NCBI GenBank assembly: GCA_047967505.1
Contig: CM106540.1
Length of the DNA stretch: 64,000 nucleotides
Source: Dipteris shenzhenensis
Taxonomy: Eukaryota; Polypodiophyta; Polypodiopsida; Gleicheniales
Direction: 5' to 3' (one strand)
The notes under the pieces were generated by a model. That model saw nothing but the letters and a program-made list of their open reading frames with translations, was not told where the DNA came from and did no database searches. The position numbers and the translations under genes are program-made. This document shows, piece after piece, positions 10,698-22,424 of this stretch. Positions within the stretch are counted from its first letter, which is position 1; each line of letters starts with the position of its first letter.

Positions 10698-11071
10698 TGG
10701 CATCCTTGAACAAAGATGTGATGACTTGCTCTGCAGCCTGCTAGAGTGCCCCCATATATCATGTGTTGAAGTGCACATCGTCCTTGTATCCCTATGAAAT
10801 CTCTCATACCACACGTTGGAAGGGCATGTGGGATCATGTTGCTCTTGAGAAGTAGCTGTTTGATCTCCCTTAGGGCCCTCACTCCTGGCTTTGCTTTGTA
10901 CCTGAACATGGCTCCATGGCCTCGTCAGCTTTAAACTTCTTGTGCCGCTCCTCTCTGCGCTGATCCTTGTCCAAATCCTCCTCTCGAGGTTGACTTGAGC
11001 TTGCACCTTTTCTAATGTCCTTGTGATGGGGCTTCCTTTGCGTCTGCTTTGTCCTCACCCCATGTGATTTC
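10698..11071 (-). pseudogene. Histone H3 variant (CENH3-like) processed pseudogene, 3' truncated
   Basis: Read on the minus strand from the ATG at 11069-11071, three consecutive frames together give an H3. (1) An N-tail MKSHGVRTKQTQRK, resembling H3 ARTKQTARK, then a long divergent tail with GASSSQP, similar to the N-tails of plant CENH3 proteins. (2) After a one-base shift near 10907, FRYKAKPGVRALREIKQ, matching H3 RYRPGTVALREIRK. (3) After a second shift, GAL*QAAEQVITSLFKDAT, matching H3 ALQEAAEAYLVGLFEDTN. The copy ends at about 10698, before NLCAIHAKRV. The long variable tail favours CENH3 over canonical H3. No intron interrupts it, so it looks like a retrocopy. It is not functional. Confidence 0.8.
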
Positions 11072-12250
11072 ATGGGCACAAGAACTATGTTCAGATATAT
11101 GTTAATTAGAAGTCCATATATGTATATATAGGGGAAAAGGGATAGATGTATATTAATTAGAAGTCTATATATAATATTATTTATTAAGGAAATTTTCAAA
11201 AATCATGGGCTTCTCCTCTAGAAAGAGAAAAACATTATAACAGTATATATGTAGGGGAATTAATTGAATGTACTTGATTTAAAGGAAACTAAAAAGTATT
11301 TAAAAGTAGACTAATAAACCATTAAATGAACTTAAGAAAATATAAGAGATATCGCCATATGAGCAAAGAAATTTTAAATGCTTACATCTAAAAAACTCTT
11401 CTTAGTTACAACTATCATCATAAGTTTCATAAGTGTGGAAAAAAGTAGAAGGATATATATATATATATATAACCAATTAATAATGGAATTGGAAGGAGGC
11501 AACAAATAGACATGATCGTGTCTATCAATAATTGAGCTGAGTGAAATTTTTTTGAGAAAAATGTGTGGGTGTGTATGTGTCTAGGTGTGTGCACGCGTGT
11601 TTTCACCCAAAAAAAAGTGTGCACGCATGCCCATGTGTGTTTGTGTGTGAGTGAGTGTGTGTGTGTATGTGTAATTTTACCCCAAAAAAAAAGTGAATGT
11701 GTGTGTGTGTGTGTGTGAACGGGTCTCATGGCCTAGGTGGTAAATTGGAAATTCATGTCATAAAAATTTCCCATTAATTGAAACACGAATGTTGACCATC
11801 TATACTTCACTTTTATTGTCCCATAACCAAGATTGAGTGAGCTAAGCCAAGATGCTCCTAGGGTTGAAATTTTATTTCTTGAAATTAGAGATATTTCACC
11901 ATCTTGAGACCTAGTGGAGCGGGTCTCTTACCTCTCATAGACGGGTCAGGCTACTCGTATTTATAATTATTAAATTCAATGACCTAAATACATATAGTTG
12001 CTATATGTAAACTTCAAGGCCAATGTTTCAAGTTTGTAATATAGCTTGGCAAATAGGACAAAGTTCTCATTTTGGTTTTCATCAAAAGATTAAGTTTCCA
12101 TGAGACAAGCATATAGGGGCCTCTAGCATGAACAACTCGTTGTATTTATTAATTTGTGTATGTTTTGGGGGGCCTCAATGGTTGATTAAGGTTGATTAAG
12201 GTGTTTGTGGCTTCTTCAAGAAGCCTCCCATTTTGAGAAGGTTCCTACAT
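11072..12250. other. AT-rich non-coding stretch with microsatellites
   Basis: No credible gene. It holds a short (AT)n run near 11455-11470 and a broken (TG)n tract at about 11560-11720 interrupted by two poly-A runs. A duplicated ggttgattaa lies at 12180-12200. The minus-strand reading frame through the TG tract is only a repeat translation. Confidence 0.7.
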
Positions 12251-12254
12251 AGGG

Positions 12255-12262
12255 TATAAAAG
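12255..12262 (+). promoter_or_regulatory. Possible TATA box (TATAAAAG)
   Basis: gggTATAAAAGgagg lies just upstream of the purine tract, with no recognisable gene downstream. It could be the promoter of an unrecognised LTR or element. Low support. Confidence 0.25.
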
Positions 12263-12267
12263 GAGGG

Positions 12268-12640
12268 TGCCAGTAGATGCAGGCACGGGGCTATGAAGCT
12301 TCTCCAATACAAGTAGGAAAAGAAGGGGGGCGGTAGATGCAGGCACGGGGCTATGAAGCCTCTCCAATATAAGGAGGAAAAGAAGGGGGGAGGGAGTAGA
12401 TGAGGAAAAGAGGAGGGGAGGGAGGAGGATGAGGGAGCACGAAGGAGGAAGGAGAGGGGAGGAAGGAGGGAGTGGAGGAGAAGGAGGGAAGGAAGGACCC
12501 CTAAAAGAGTGATGAAGGAGGGAAGGAGGGGAAGGAGGAAGGAGGGAGCAGAAGTGGACATAGCAAGGAAGTGGGAATACAGGAGCGGAGGTAGACAAAG
12601 CAGGAAGGAGATGGACGAAGCGAGTGAGCGGAGGTGGGAA
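12268..12640. repeat. Purine-rich low-complexity tract with a 62-bp tandem duplication
   Basis: Two near-identical copies of about 62 bp (cagtagatgcaggcacgggg / cggtagatgcaggcacgggg) at about 12270-12391 are followed by GGA/GAA-rich DNA to about 12640. Serine/proline/leucine-rich minus-strand frames here are translations of this tract and not a gene. Confidence 0.75.
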
Positions 12641-12690
12641 TACGAGAGAATTAATTTTCTCTATTAGATTAGGTTAATTAGACACTCGAT

Positions 12691-12712
12691 GGGGGGAGGG
12701 GGAGGGGGAGGG
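12691..12712 (+). other. G-quadruplex motif
   Basis: Four G-runs of at least three (6G-A-5G-A-5G-A-3G) are separated by single A bases, the tightest form of the G4 consensus. The plus strand is G-rich. No gene link is seen. Confidence 0.7.
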
Positions 12713-13918
12713 ATATATTTGGAGTATCCCTCACACAATGTGATGGGATTTAAGTCTAAAGCACATATGGTGGGAAACTTTCCATGTGAAAGAAAGGGAA
12801 AAACTTATGGGAAAGGCCAAGCCCAAGAGCAAGGTCAAGGCCAAATGCCAAAGCAAGGGCAACTAGTTCCAGGCAAGTAGTTGTATTGAGCTACAATATA
12901 TATAAATGAATTTATTGCCATTTCCTAAAAATTGATAAATAATATTTGCCATTTTGAGTTAATTTTTAAAATGAATTATGAACATAGGTTTATGTAAATT
13001 TTAAAATAATAAAAGATGACTAAATACTTGATTGAGTAATAGGATAGAATTGTGCAAAATTTTTTAAGGTTATATGTTTTATTGTACAATTTGATTCTTA
13101 GTGAATTTATAGAATGAAGTGAGAAGAATGTGACAATAGCAGTACCTTCTTTGGTTTAATGGATGAGGGTGAATATTTTGTTGAAAAGTTGCTATTTAAG
13201 TGTATATTTAATCTGCAAAATAAATGTGAAGATGTATAAAAAATATCATAATAATTTAAATTTTAGATAGAATGTAGAAGATTTAAAATGATAATTGAGA
13301 GTATTGTATTTGAATAAATGTAATGCAATTTGCATATAAAAGATTCATATGTTATGTATATGAACACATACCTTTTTAATTTTGTCATGGATTGATATAT
13401 TGTAAGATCAAATAATGATGTCGTTAAATAATGAGTTTATGTTTAAGGGTGATGTTAAGTTAGAAAGATGACTTGCAACTTGAGAAGTATTAATTACGAT
13501 TTCAAGAAGAGCATTATAATAGTAGAAATATTTGAAATACACTACAATAGTATTATAAGAGCAACAATACATGAAAATGTATCTAGTTTACTAAAAATTA
13601 GTTATTATTGGAATTTTTATAAATGGAGTTATATGTCACTTAAAACAAGACGTTTTTAAAAGCATGAGTTAAGAATAGTTCATACATGAAATATATTATG
13701 TGTACTAAAAAAAAGTAGTAATGCTTTGAAAAGGAAAAAATGGAGTAATATGTGCTATGAATTAAGAGTCCTTCAAGAGTATGACATAACTATACTTTGA
13801 AATAGGAAGTCCTTTACATGTATTGAAAATGGGTTTCTATGTAAATATACTAGATTATGTCTCTATTTTTTAGAAAGTAAATTTTTTTTGTAGATGCTGG
13901 ATTTCCACTGAGTTTATT
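12713..13918. other. AT-rich non-coding stretch
   Basis: Strongly AT-rich sequence leading to the left edge of gypsy A. A short Q/G-rich frame at 12689-12880 comes from a simple repeat (caaggncaaggcc-like). Nothing else recognisable was found. Confidence 0.6.
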
Positions 13919-13922
13919 GTAG

Positions 13923-15749
13923 TGTCATGCCAAAATTTGATATTTTTTATTTGGCATTGGTATTGTTTATCTCTATGTTTGATATTTTCTAAGATACTAT
14001 ATGGGATTGAGAGGATGAGTGGAATGGTTGGATCATTGTAAATACCATGTGTATGAATGATAAATACCTTAGTCTGGGGTGAGAGTTATTTGTGTATGGG
14101 ATATTATGGGGTTTTAAGAAAATAGGAAGAATGAGTCAGATAAAGAGGTGGGCTCATGTCCATGTGTTCCAATAATATAAGAGAGATCGCGTGCCAAGCA
14201 TGTGGAACACATGTGGAGGAGTGTAGAGTCAAGAGGAATCCTTCTGGAATTCCTATGTGGAATAAGGAGGATGTGGACATATGGAAAAGAGAGGGTCCCT
14301 GGGCTCCATGTGGGGAGACTCTTAACTTTCTCAATAGTTTAAGAGTCTTGAGTATCTTTTGATGGGACACATGGCAAGAGTAGCCAAAGAGGACATGGAT
14401 GGTGACATATGGGCATATGTGATTGATGGGAAAAGGAATCTACAGGGAGCAATTGTAAATGGGTGAAGGAGGGTGACAGAATCTCTATAAAAGGGGCCCT
14501 CCTCTCCCTTGTTCAACATCTCTTCCACCATTAGGCCTCATGTTGTTGTAGCTCTAGTCTCTTCAAAGCCTCTTCCATGAGCCTTCTCTCCCTCTTGTAG
14601 GTATTCTCTTATGCAGACTCTTGAGTCCATCTCTCTCTATTTCATTCTCTCTCTATGAGTAGGCTTGGAGCTTCCGCTTCCTCTTGTATGTATGAAACCT
14701 CTTCTTCTCCCTTGTGTTTGTATTATTTTGAGTTGCATTGGAGTGGAGTCTCACTCTATTGAAAATGAAGATCAATTCGTATTCCCTCTCTTGAGTCTCT
14801 CTTCCCTTTTCTTTCTTTTAAAGCCTTAAAAGTTCTTTCTATTCAGCCGCTCATTGCACATAAATGGTCCATCCATTTCTCCAGCCAACAAGGGAGTTAC
14901 TTACCCTCTTCTAGGTGAATTCTATGAGTGGTGGATCTTTGATGAAGGTGGAGTCTTGAGGGAGCATCTTGCTCAGGCGAAATTAGCATGGGTGGAGGGC
15001 AGTTTTTATGACAATTTGACCCCTATTAGTGTCTTGCTCATAACTTTCTGCTCGGTAGTCCGATTTTGATGAAACTTATATCAACGCAAAGATTAGATGT
15101 TGAATCAGATAGTACAACAACAAGTTATGAGTCTCTGTGTCTAATAGTCTGTTTTCATGACAGTTTTTACCCCCATTTAGTAAACTGCCCATAACTTTTT
15201 GGCTGCTTCTTTGTTTCTTACAAAACATATATCAGCGCGAAGATTTTCTCAAGGTGCATCTCTATATGTATTTGAATCTTGAATATCATGTATCTACTAA
15301 AAGTTACAGGCCTTTGTGTCTAATGATAGTTTGTAGAGTGTTTTGGGTTAATTGTAAAGGTATCTATGAAGGAGGTGCAATGTTTCCTCGAAACCTACCC
15401 ATCCAACCCAATCAGCCCCTTCAAACTCCTCGATATATATCAATTCATGTCATGTTGAGCCATAACATCTTCTTTCAACAATGTGTCGCTCTTTTCTTTG
15501 GCACAGACTGGCTTGCTGAGATTATGGCCTCTGCTGATCCTTTCCTTCTCCCTATGCTTGAGTACAACATCACTTGGGATGTTACCATCTTCATTCTCAT
15601 CTAAGGGAAGAAAGTGTGGTGTGATATCTTGGCATAAAAGCTTCTTTTTAATGTCCCTTTCTCAATGATAAATATCTTTGTCACTCAGTTCAAAAGCAGT
15701 AGGAAGTGAAGAGGTGCATGAAGTTTATTACCCCCAACTTCATGTCACA
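13923..15749 (+). repeat. Gypsy A 5' LTR
   Basis: Begins tgtcatgccaaaatttgata and ends cttcatgtcaca, homologous to the LTRs at 29362, 31721 and 49120. The 3' half contains degenerate internal repeats around phrases such as cccataactttttggc and tatatcagcgcgaag, each about 170-180 bp. Length is about 1.8 kb. Confidence 0.88.
14486..14493 (+). promoter_or_regulatory. TATA box of gypsy A 5' LTR
   Basis: ctcTATAAAAGgggccctcctctcc; the same box and the following pyrimidine-rich leader are conserved in all four LTRs (29969-29976, 32312-32319, 49728-49735). Conservation and position support it as the element promoter. Confidence 0.6.
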
Positions 15750-15754
15750 TCTTT

Positions 15755-15772
15755 TGGTGGAGACACCGGGTA
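15755..15772 (+). promoter_or_regulatory. Primer-binding site of gypsy A, probably tRNA-Ala
   Basis: TGGTGGAGACACCGGGTA follows the LTR end by 5 bases. The complement of a plant tRNA-Ala 3' end begins TGGTGGAGATGCGGGG, so this matches at most positions. The gypsy C copy (TGGTGGAGACGCTGGGTA, 33771-33788) matches slightly better. Confidence 0.55.
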
Positions 15773-15859
15773 CATTTGGTATTGGATTCATTCCACCATA
15801 CTAAACGGCGGCTCAGAAGTACTTGATTGCATGTTATGCCTAGTATAGGTATGTGTTCT

Positions 15860-16382
15860 CTGATGTGATAAAGGAGATGCTTGGAAGAACTCCATTAAAA
15901 AAGATTGCAACCCATTTAAGAGAAGTAGAAGATTGTGAAGGTGATGCTCAAGCTATCTTTAGCCACGCTTTTGGGTAAGTGGAAGCACACGATCATCATG
16001 ATCATATCCTTTATGTTTGCACTCTTGAATATGTTGGTGAATCGGCAATGTTGTCAGCAGGCACAATGATAGATTGGGTATTGTTTCATGCACTGGTAGC
16101 TTGGTGTGAAGAAGAGTTGAGTCTTTGGGTAGTTTTGACTATAACAGTGGCGTGGTGATTCTCAATGCTTTCAAATTCTTTTGCTATGCAAATGATGAAG
16201 AGTACAATATCTTGAAGCTGCTATGTACACTTCCAATTGTGACAAGGGTGATTCATGAATGCATATATACACAATGTTTTCATGGTGCTAGTTGGTCACT
16301 TATTTTTGAAGATTTTGTTGAGGATCAAATTGTGCAAGATTTTCAACAAGTGGTTATGCATAATAAGTTGGTCTTGGTATAG
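15860..16382 (+). pseudogene. Extra reading frame between PBS and gag of gypsy A
   Basis: This region is homologous to 33860-34369 in gypsy C and encodes the same protein in broken frames. An N-terminal part resembles LREVEDCEGDAQAIF, then DHILYVCTLEYVGES, then FDYNSGVVILNAFKFFCYAN and ending VVMHNKLVLV before a TAG. It ends about 65 bp before the gag start. Ogre-type elements carry an extra ORF in this place; I recognise no domain. A frame break near 16130 interrupts it here. Confidence 0.6.
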
Positions 16383-16448
16383 TAAGGCTATGTGGGATCT
16401 TGTTTGGGATATTATTTGGATCTTGGTGTTTCCTTTTTGTGTTTCATC

Positions 16449-17282
16449 ATGGTGAATATTCCAGTGTTTCGAGGGACCCAATGGGAAGACCCAGAGTCTT
16501 TTCTTTAGGACTTTCTTCGAGGATGCCGGCTTTCTAGATGGTCCATGAAGGATAGGGCGGAGATTTTTCCTGATTTTCTTGGAGGTGTAGCCTTGAGTTG
16601 GCATGAGGCCTTGCCGAACTCTATCAAGGAGGATTGGTACCAAGTGGTGGCTGCAATGAAGTAGAGATTTGGGGCAGTGGAGTCGCCAAATGCTTTGATG
16701 TTGCAGTTGGACCGGTTCTATCAAGGAGAGGGTGAAATGGTCTCTACATTGGCAATCCGATATGAAACTTTATGAACAAAGTATGAAAGGGAAGCTTTTC
16801 GAGCTTTGGCATCTACATCATTGGCCCCTCAAAGTCTCATAGGGATGGAGCACTTAAAGATGAGCAAATTTGTTGTGGCTTTGGAGCCTCGTCTTCACTC
16901 AAAAGTAGTGAGTAAAGATCCAACAACATACATGGAGGCATTTCACATTGCGACCAAGAAAGAGGCTTCTCTAAAGATCGATTCCTATTTTTTATCTTCA
17001 ACAACTTCAACTTCTAAGGTGGAGGTAATGGGCACTCCTCAAGTACAAAAGTCCTTTGAGTTAGATCATAATATCTCCCAATTTCAAGATCGCAAAATTT
17101 GCTGATTTGAAATTGCATTTGGTTAATGCACGACAACCTAGAGCACCAAAGAGTGAGGATAGGCCTCGAGATAAGAGTGGGGTCACTTGCTGTGAATGTA
17201 ATGAAAAAGGTCACTATCACCATGAGTGTCCTAGATTGAGAAAGAAGGAGAAGAAAAACAAGTATCCTTGTTAGAAGCTTCT
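16449..17282 (+). pseudogene. Gypsy A gag
   Basis: A retrotrans_gag-type capsid: ATG at 16449, PVFRGTQ-like start, LEGVALSWHE-type motif (ALSWHEALPNS), then TAG at 16662-16664 where gypsy C has CAG (34657-34659). The C-terminal half continues with LEPRLHSKVVSKDPTTY. A frameshift near 17093 (QFQDRKIC in place of QLMAEFADL) precedes the CCHC region; the zinc knuckle is altered (CCECNEKGHYHHECP). It is followed immediately by a stop and the protease frame. Confidence 0.8.
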
Positions 17283-17289
17283 TCAAGGG

Positions 17290-17912
17290 ATGAGGAAACA
17301 GGCTAAACAAGGGCGTGGTAAAGCAAAAGAAGAAGAAAAAAGCAAGGAAGAAGTAGATGGGGAACATCAGGAAGAGGAATGCCGTATTAAGAAAAAGAGG
17401 ACATCTAGAAGGAGAATTAGCCAGTCAGACTTTCCTTTAGGACAAAGAATTGGAAGCTATGACTTGTTGTCCGACCTTAAAGAAAAGGAAGCTCATATCA
17501 CCGTTGGTCAATTACTTGCTTTGTCTCCAAAAGTATGGAAAGAATGGGGAAAGCTAGCAAGCACAAGAGTGTCAAACAAGGAAAGGGAGAAAAGTTCCAT
17601 TCCTATTGTTCAAAAGGTAGATATAGATGTTGGTGATGATGTACATATGGTTGATGTGATCATTGATGGTCAAGTGATTTCTAATGTGTACATTGATGGA
17701 GGTGCATCGATTAATGTCATGAGTGAGAAGACCATCATAGATGCTAGTTTAAATTACTCTAGTACTACCTCTACTTATCACATCAAATTGGCTGACAACA
17801 CTAGGGTAAAGACCTTGGGAGTTGTGAAGAATCTAGAAGTGGATGTATGTTGAATTTCTATGCCGACTACTTTTCAGGTGATCCCTATCAAGGTAGATGC
17901 ATGTGCCTATCC
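17290..17912 (+). pseudogene. Gypsy A protease region (5' part, interrupted by CACTA element 1)
   Basis: A lysine/glutamate-rich leader (GRGKAKEEEKSKEE) runs into RRRISQSDFPLG, then SYDLLSDLKEKEAHITVGQL, and a retropepsin-like domain with DVIIDGQVISNVYIDGGASI, in which the active site reads DGGA, not DSGA. A stop at 17851-17853 (TGA) falls where gypsy C has GGA. A deletion near 17445 removes about 60 bp present in gypsy C. The frame is cut at 17912 by CACTA element 1 and resumes at 25350 (LDFGKALA... for the ILGRPWL end). Confidence 0.78.
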
Positions 17913-17929
17913 CACAACAACACAAAGCA

Positions 17930-18205
17930 ACTATAGACGCACTTGGTAGACGCACAAAATAGCGGGCGTGTCTATAGGCATTGCTTTAGTAGAGAAATTA
18001 CGGGCGCATCTACATGCACGTTTAAAAGCTCGTCTATTTGCACGTAAATCACCGCGTCTATTTGCACGTCTGACCTGAGAAAATACGGGCCCGTCTAACA
18101 TCTCATTTATTAGCGCGTCTATTTGCGCGTGTATTAGGACGTTTATTTGCACGTTTACACTGAGAATCAGACGCGCATTTAGACGCGTAAATAGACGCGC
18201 TCCAG
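17930..18205. repeat. Left subterminal repeat cluster of CACTA element 1
   Basis: Many copies of a motif near GCGTCTATTTGCACGT in both orientations (for example gcgtctatttgcacgt near 18053-18068 and tagacgcgtaaatagacgcg near 18179-18198). In En/Spm such repeats bind TNPA; the function here is inferred. Confidence 0.8.
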
Positions 18206-18367
18206 AGAATATAGAAAGTGAGATTTTGGTGTACATCATTGCTTTCCAAACGTTGCCCATGATTACCAAAGCACATAATTTTTTGCAAGCCCACATATAC
18301 AAGAATTAAGTGAGATGAGGAGAATGAGACAATATGTAAAATAGTTTTGCCAATATCAATTGTGGGG

Positions 18368-21300
18368 CTATGGTTCAATCTCATCCTCAATGAGATCAAC
18401 CCTTGCCAAACTATCTACTTCAAAATCCAAACAAGTGTTTAGATCTACAAATACATTCAACCCACTACTACTTGTGCCACTCATGTGCTCATTGAAATCA
18501 GCATCTCCAATGGTAGGCTCATCCTCACGGGTAATGGCCTCAATATCTATATCTCCTATCTCATGATCATCCTCCTCTCTTGTATCACGGTCATCATCAT
18601 GTCCATGGCCATGATCATCCTCCATACGCTCCATATTAGTAAATGTACTATACATCACTTTGGAATGTGGCATAATAGGTATGACATGCCACCATCTATT
18701 ATTATCCACCATTGGTTGATAGACAACCTAATTCAAACACAAATATAATCATGTTACTTTTCTTGCATCAAATATTTAAAAGCGAGTATTTTTATGTGTG
18801 TGCACAGTACCTGTTCACATTGTTGCGGTAGTACTAGTGTGTCCTTCCTACTTTGCCAAAACTTTGTGGAGTCAATAGTTACAAAGCCACTTGCATGGCG
18901 TTTGATTGTTGCATTTGGGCCTCTTTCCACCACGTCCTTAAACCACTTTACATCCAAAACATACACAAAGAAGCGTCGAAATTCAAGCATAATGATATCT
19001 TGGATTATGCCACAATATTAATCATCCATGGCTCCATTGGCTCCCTCAAAGCTAGCAATGACGCCACAATCTTGTGTGTTTCTCTTATCATCAATCTGTT
19101 GTGTTCGAAAATGCTTGCCCTCACACCATATAGCATTGAACATAGTGCACTACACCAAGAAAAAATCAATTAAATAAGCAATCTAAATTATAAAAGGCTC
19201 CTAACTTATGCATAACATTCTATATACCGACCTTGCTCATGCATCCCCTAGCATAGTCCCATTCTTCCATTGTGATATGCATCCCCTCGTCTCTCTCTGC
19301 TTTCTCCATTTCATCAAGTAGCCAATCCACATGAATATTCTTTGGAAGTGCTCTTAGATGCTGAGGGTATGGCACACGAGATCCGTGGTGTGTACGAAAG
19401 AGGGCCCTTTCTTCTTGTCTTCTTGCCTTTGCATCCTCGTATCTTGTCACCCATCTTTTCATCACATCACTATTAAGCACGCAAAAGAGGTTGATACTAT
19501 TATGCAACTCCGTGTCTATTACTTTGTTGTGTCCTTTTCCTTGAGGCATAATAGAGGTCATCCTTAGGTCTTCATCATCTCTCCATAGTCGTGGGAGAGA
19601 GCTATCCACATCAACAAGAAACTCAGAAATATATACAAGTGACTCTTGTACCAACCAACGCTCGGCCATGCTACCTTCGGGTCTTGCATTTTGTCTCACG
19701 AAGCCCTTCAAGGTCTTCATGAAGCACTCGAGGAAGAACAACCATCGTGCATGTATAGTACCGCATATAGCAATCTCATCCACCAAATGTACTATGAGAT
19801 GTAGTTGGCTTGTGAGAATAGAATGTGGAAATGTCTCCTCCACTAAACAAACCGCCTCCACTGACATAACTCAAGCATTCTCAAGCTCTTCTCAAGTGTG
19901 GCGGGATCTATTTCCTTTGAGCTCACATACCTCACAAGCTCGCCCATCTTGTAAATACAATCTTTCACGTCCTTTGATGCACTAGTGAAATGCTAGTAGG
20001 TAGTATGAACTGAACCCGCGAGGAGGTGGTTGATTAGTTGCTTATAGCTATTCACTCACAAATTTGAAAGGAAAAAGATATTATGCATATCAAATACTTA
20101 CTTGGAGCATCTTGTGCCAATCATGAGATTTCAAGCCATATAATTGCTCTACACCTCTTTTCTTGCTCTTTGTAAAGGCTCCCTTCAAACACCTCATGCA
20201 TCTAGTGGGAGTACGAATTGTAGTAATAGCGCACTTCACCATCGCCATCTCTAGCTTTGATAACATCCACGGTGCACGAGGTAAAAAAACACGCCCATTT
20301 GGTCTCTCTTGAGGCCAAGCTTCACGCATCCTCCCTGTGGTACGTCGATCCTCCCTTATGCCTGCCGAATCTCGTGTCCCATTCAAATGCTCCCAAATGG
20401 TAGATGCCACATTCTTGAAGATATGCATGGGATCAAGCAGGTGATTGATCTTGAGGTGGGACCAATATGGTAAACGATAAAAGATGGAGTATCTAAAGAA
20501 AATAAAGTGTTAGCATGCAATCTTTACTTTCAACCAATATAGCTAATCTTTACGTCCAGCCAATAGTTACAAACCCTTACCGGCTCATGCCAAGTGGTGG
20601 AGGAGTCGTGGAACCATCCCAAATTCTCATCCAATCTCCCACAGTGAGTGATTGTGGGAGAACTTCATTCCAAGGGGCAACATATCTAGGATGATCAGGT
20701 GGGAGAAATCGATGGTGATTCTCATAGATGACCTTATTCAATGCGTCTGCCCGTGAGGCAACTAGCGAAGGACCACAAACAGGACATGCATGGTAACCCG
20801 ATGTAGTGAGACCTGAACAATAGATGCAATTAAGAGTGGAAGGTGGGTTTAGGGTGCCACGTCCTTTGCCTATTCATAATTAAAAAATGCAATGCTTACC
20901 TGAACACTCGCCATAGCCTGGGAAGTCATGCATCGTCCACATCAAGACTGCTTTGCAGTTGAAGTCTCGTGATGAGGGAGGCCTGCTCACATCATGCACC
21001 TCGATACCTCTCCAAAGTATCTCTAGCTCATCAATTAAAGGCTCCAAATAAACATCAGGGTTTTTGACTTTATGTTTCCCTGGAATTAGAAGGGACAGCA
21101 TGACATGTCCTTTCTTAATAGCCATAGAGGGTGGAAGATTGTAATTCACCAATACCACTAGCCATACACTGTAAGACGTGCTTTTGAGACCAAATGGGTT
21201 CACACCGTCCATACCCAATCCAAGTCTCAAGCTCCTAGGTTCTTCCTTGAAGCTTGGCCATGTGTCTTCAATATGCTTCCACGCAGGAGAGTCCGTGGGA

Positions 21301-22406
21301 GTTCTCCACTTGCCATCGGTTGATTGATGGGAGGAATGCCATGACATGAGCTCTGCAATAGATTTGCACTTGAACATATGTTGGATGCGAGGGATTATGG
21401 GAAAATGTTGCAATACCTTACGAGGCACGTCCAAGGTTTTGAGATCTGCTCTATATCTTGCCTCTCCACAAGTAGGATACTCTCTTGCATCCTTATGTAG
21501 TCCACAAAACAAAACGCAATCGTTGACACATGCATGGATGCGCTTGTAATCTAATCCTCCAAGAGAGGTCACATGTTGCCTTGCCATATCTCTTGAGGTC
21601 AGTAATTTATTCTCCCTTGGAAGGATTTTACACAATAGCCTACACGCGAAGACCATAAATGAGGAAAAGCATTCGAGTAATTGACCCACTAGCATAATTC
21701 ACCATGTTTGCAAAATCTACTTTAAAGCTTACTAGAGTAATGCATTCAAACTTGCATTGCTTCATCCATAGATGGTTTGCAAGTTTAGTAACTCAAGGGA
21801 GGCACGTAGAACAGAGAATGTGCACCCCTCAAACAGTGGAGTCGATGTTGCAGTAAAAAGATCATCCTGCTCCATGCTATTATCCCTCCCTTGATGGACA
21901 TATAAATCCCGCACCATATAATCAAACACCTCCTCCTCCACGGCTTCATGAGGTAATGGCGGAGGGCTACTATCACCATCACTCCATGCATCCGTAACGG
22001 TCCCTCCTGAAGATCCCACCTCATATCGCCGATGCTTCGCCTCCTCACGACGGGCATAGGGTAACATGTGCGGGTGTGGCACTGCATCCTGTATCAAATT
22101 AAAACGGGATCATAACTCAAACATATGAACACCCATAGGTATCTCAATCAACCTTAACTTACAAACCCTTATCCTGTTTACGGTCACATCCTATTCTCCA
22201 TACTTTGAGATATGATTGAGTGTAATCCTGCGTGCACGATACATGTTTCCTCGACATCGATCACACAGACATTTGATTTTTTGCTCCAACCACATTTTGC
22301 GATGGTGGATACGGAGGGATTCATCCTCACTAGAGCTACTTGTTGAAGATGGAGACATCCTACAAACAAACAACCCACCAAATTTGCTCTTCTTCAAATG
22401 TTTCAT
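18368..22406 (-). pseudogene. TNPD-type CACTA transposase gene, element 1
   Basis: Multi-exon gene on the minus strand. N-terminal C/H-rich part 22406-22191; an acidic exon 22097-21762; the Transposase_21 core 21695-20880 (KRIHACVNDCVLFCGL, FPIIPRIQHMFKCKSIAELM, LGLGMDGVNPFG, MWTMHDFPGYGECSG); HACPVCG part near 20820-20580; DPMHIFKNVASTIWEHLNGT to GLKSHDWHKMLQ 20430-20090; DUF4218 19867-19220 (HLIVHLVDEIAICGTIHARW, FMKTLKGFVRQNARPEGSMA); DUF4216 about 19150-18754 (FFVYVLDVKWFKDVV); acidic C-terminus 18712-18368. A TGA near 21760 replaces the TGG kept in the fragment at 5057-6752. Otherwise long exons remain open, so decay is recent. Confidence 0.85.
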
Positions 22407-22424
22407 TTAAACTCTGTGTTGCGT

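Noticed and set aside
10879-11199. The whole 106-residue frame as a gene
   Set aside because: Only the part from the internal Met (11071) resembles H3; the upstream part is AT-rich junk and downstream a frameshift breaks it.
11427-11729. His/Thr-rich minus-strand frame, or telomere-like TG repeat
   Set aside because: Translation of a (TG)n microsatellite; no TTTAGGG-type units.
12196-12600. Minus-strand Ser/Pro/Leu-rich frames of about 120 residues
   Set aside because: Low-complexity translation of a purine tract.
14104-14370. Frames within the gypsy LTRs that recur at 29638, 31873, 49273
   Set aside because: They recur because the LTR is repeated; stops and lengths differ among copies and there is no protein-like conservation.
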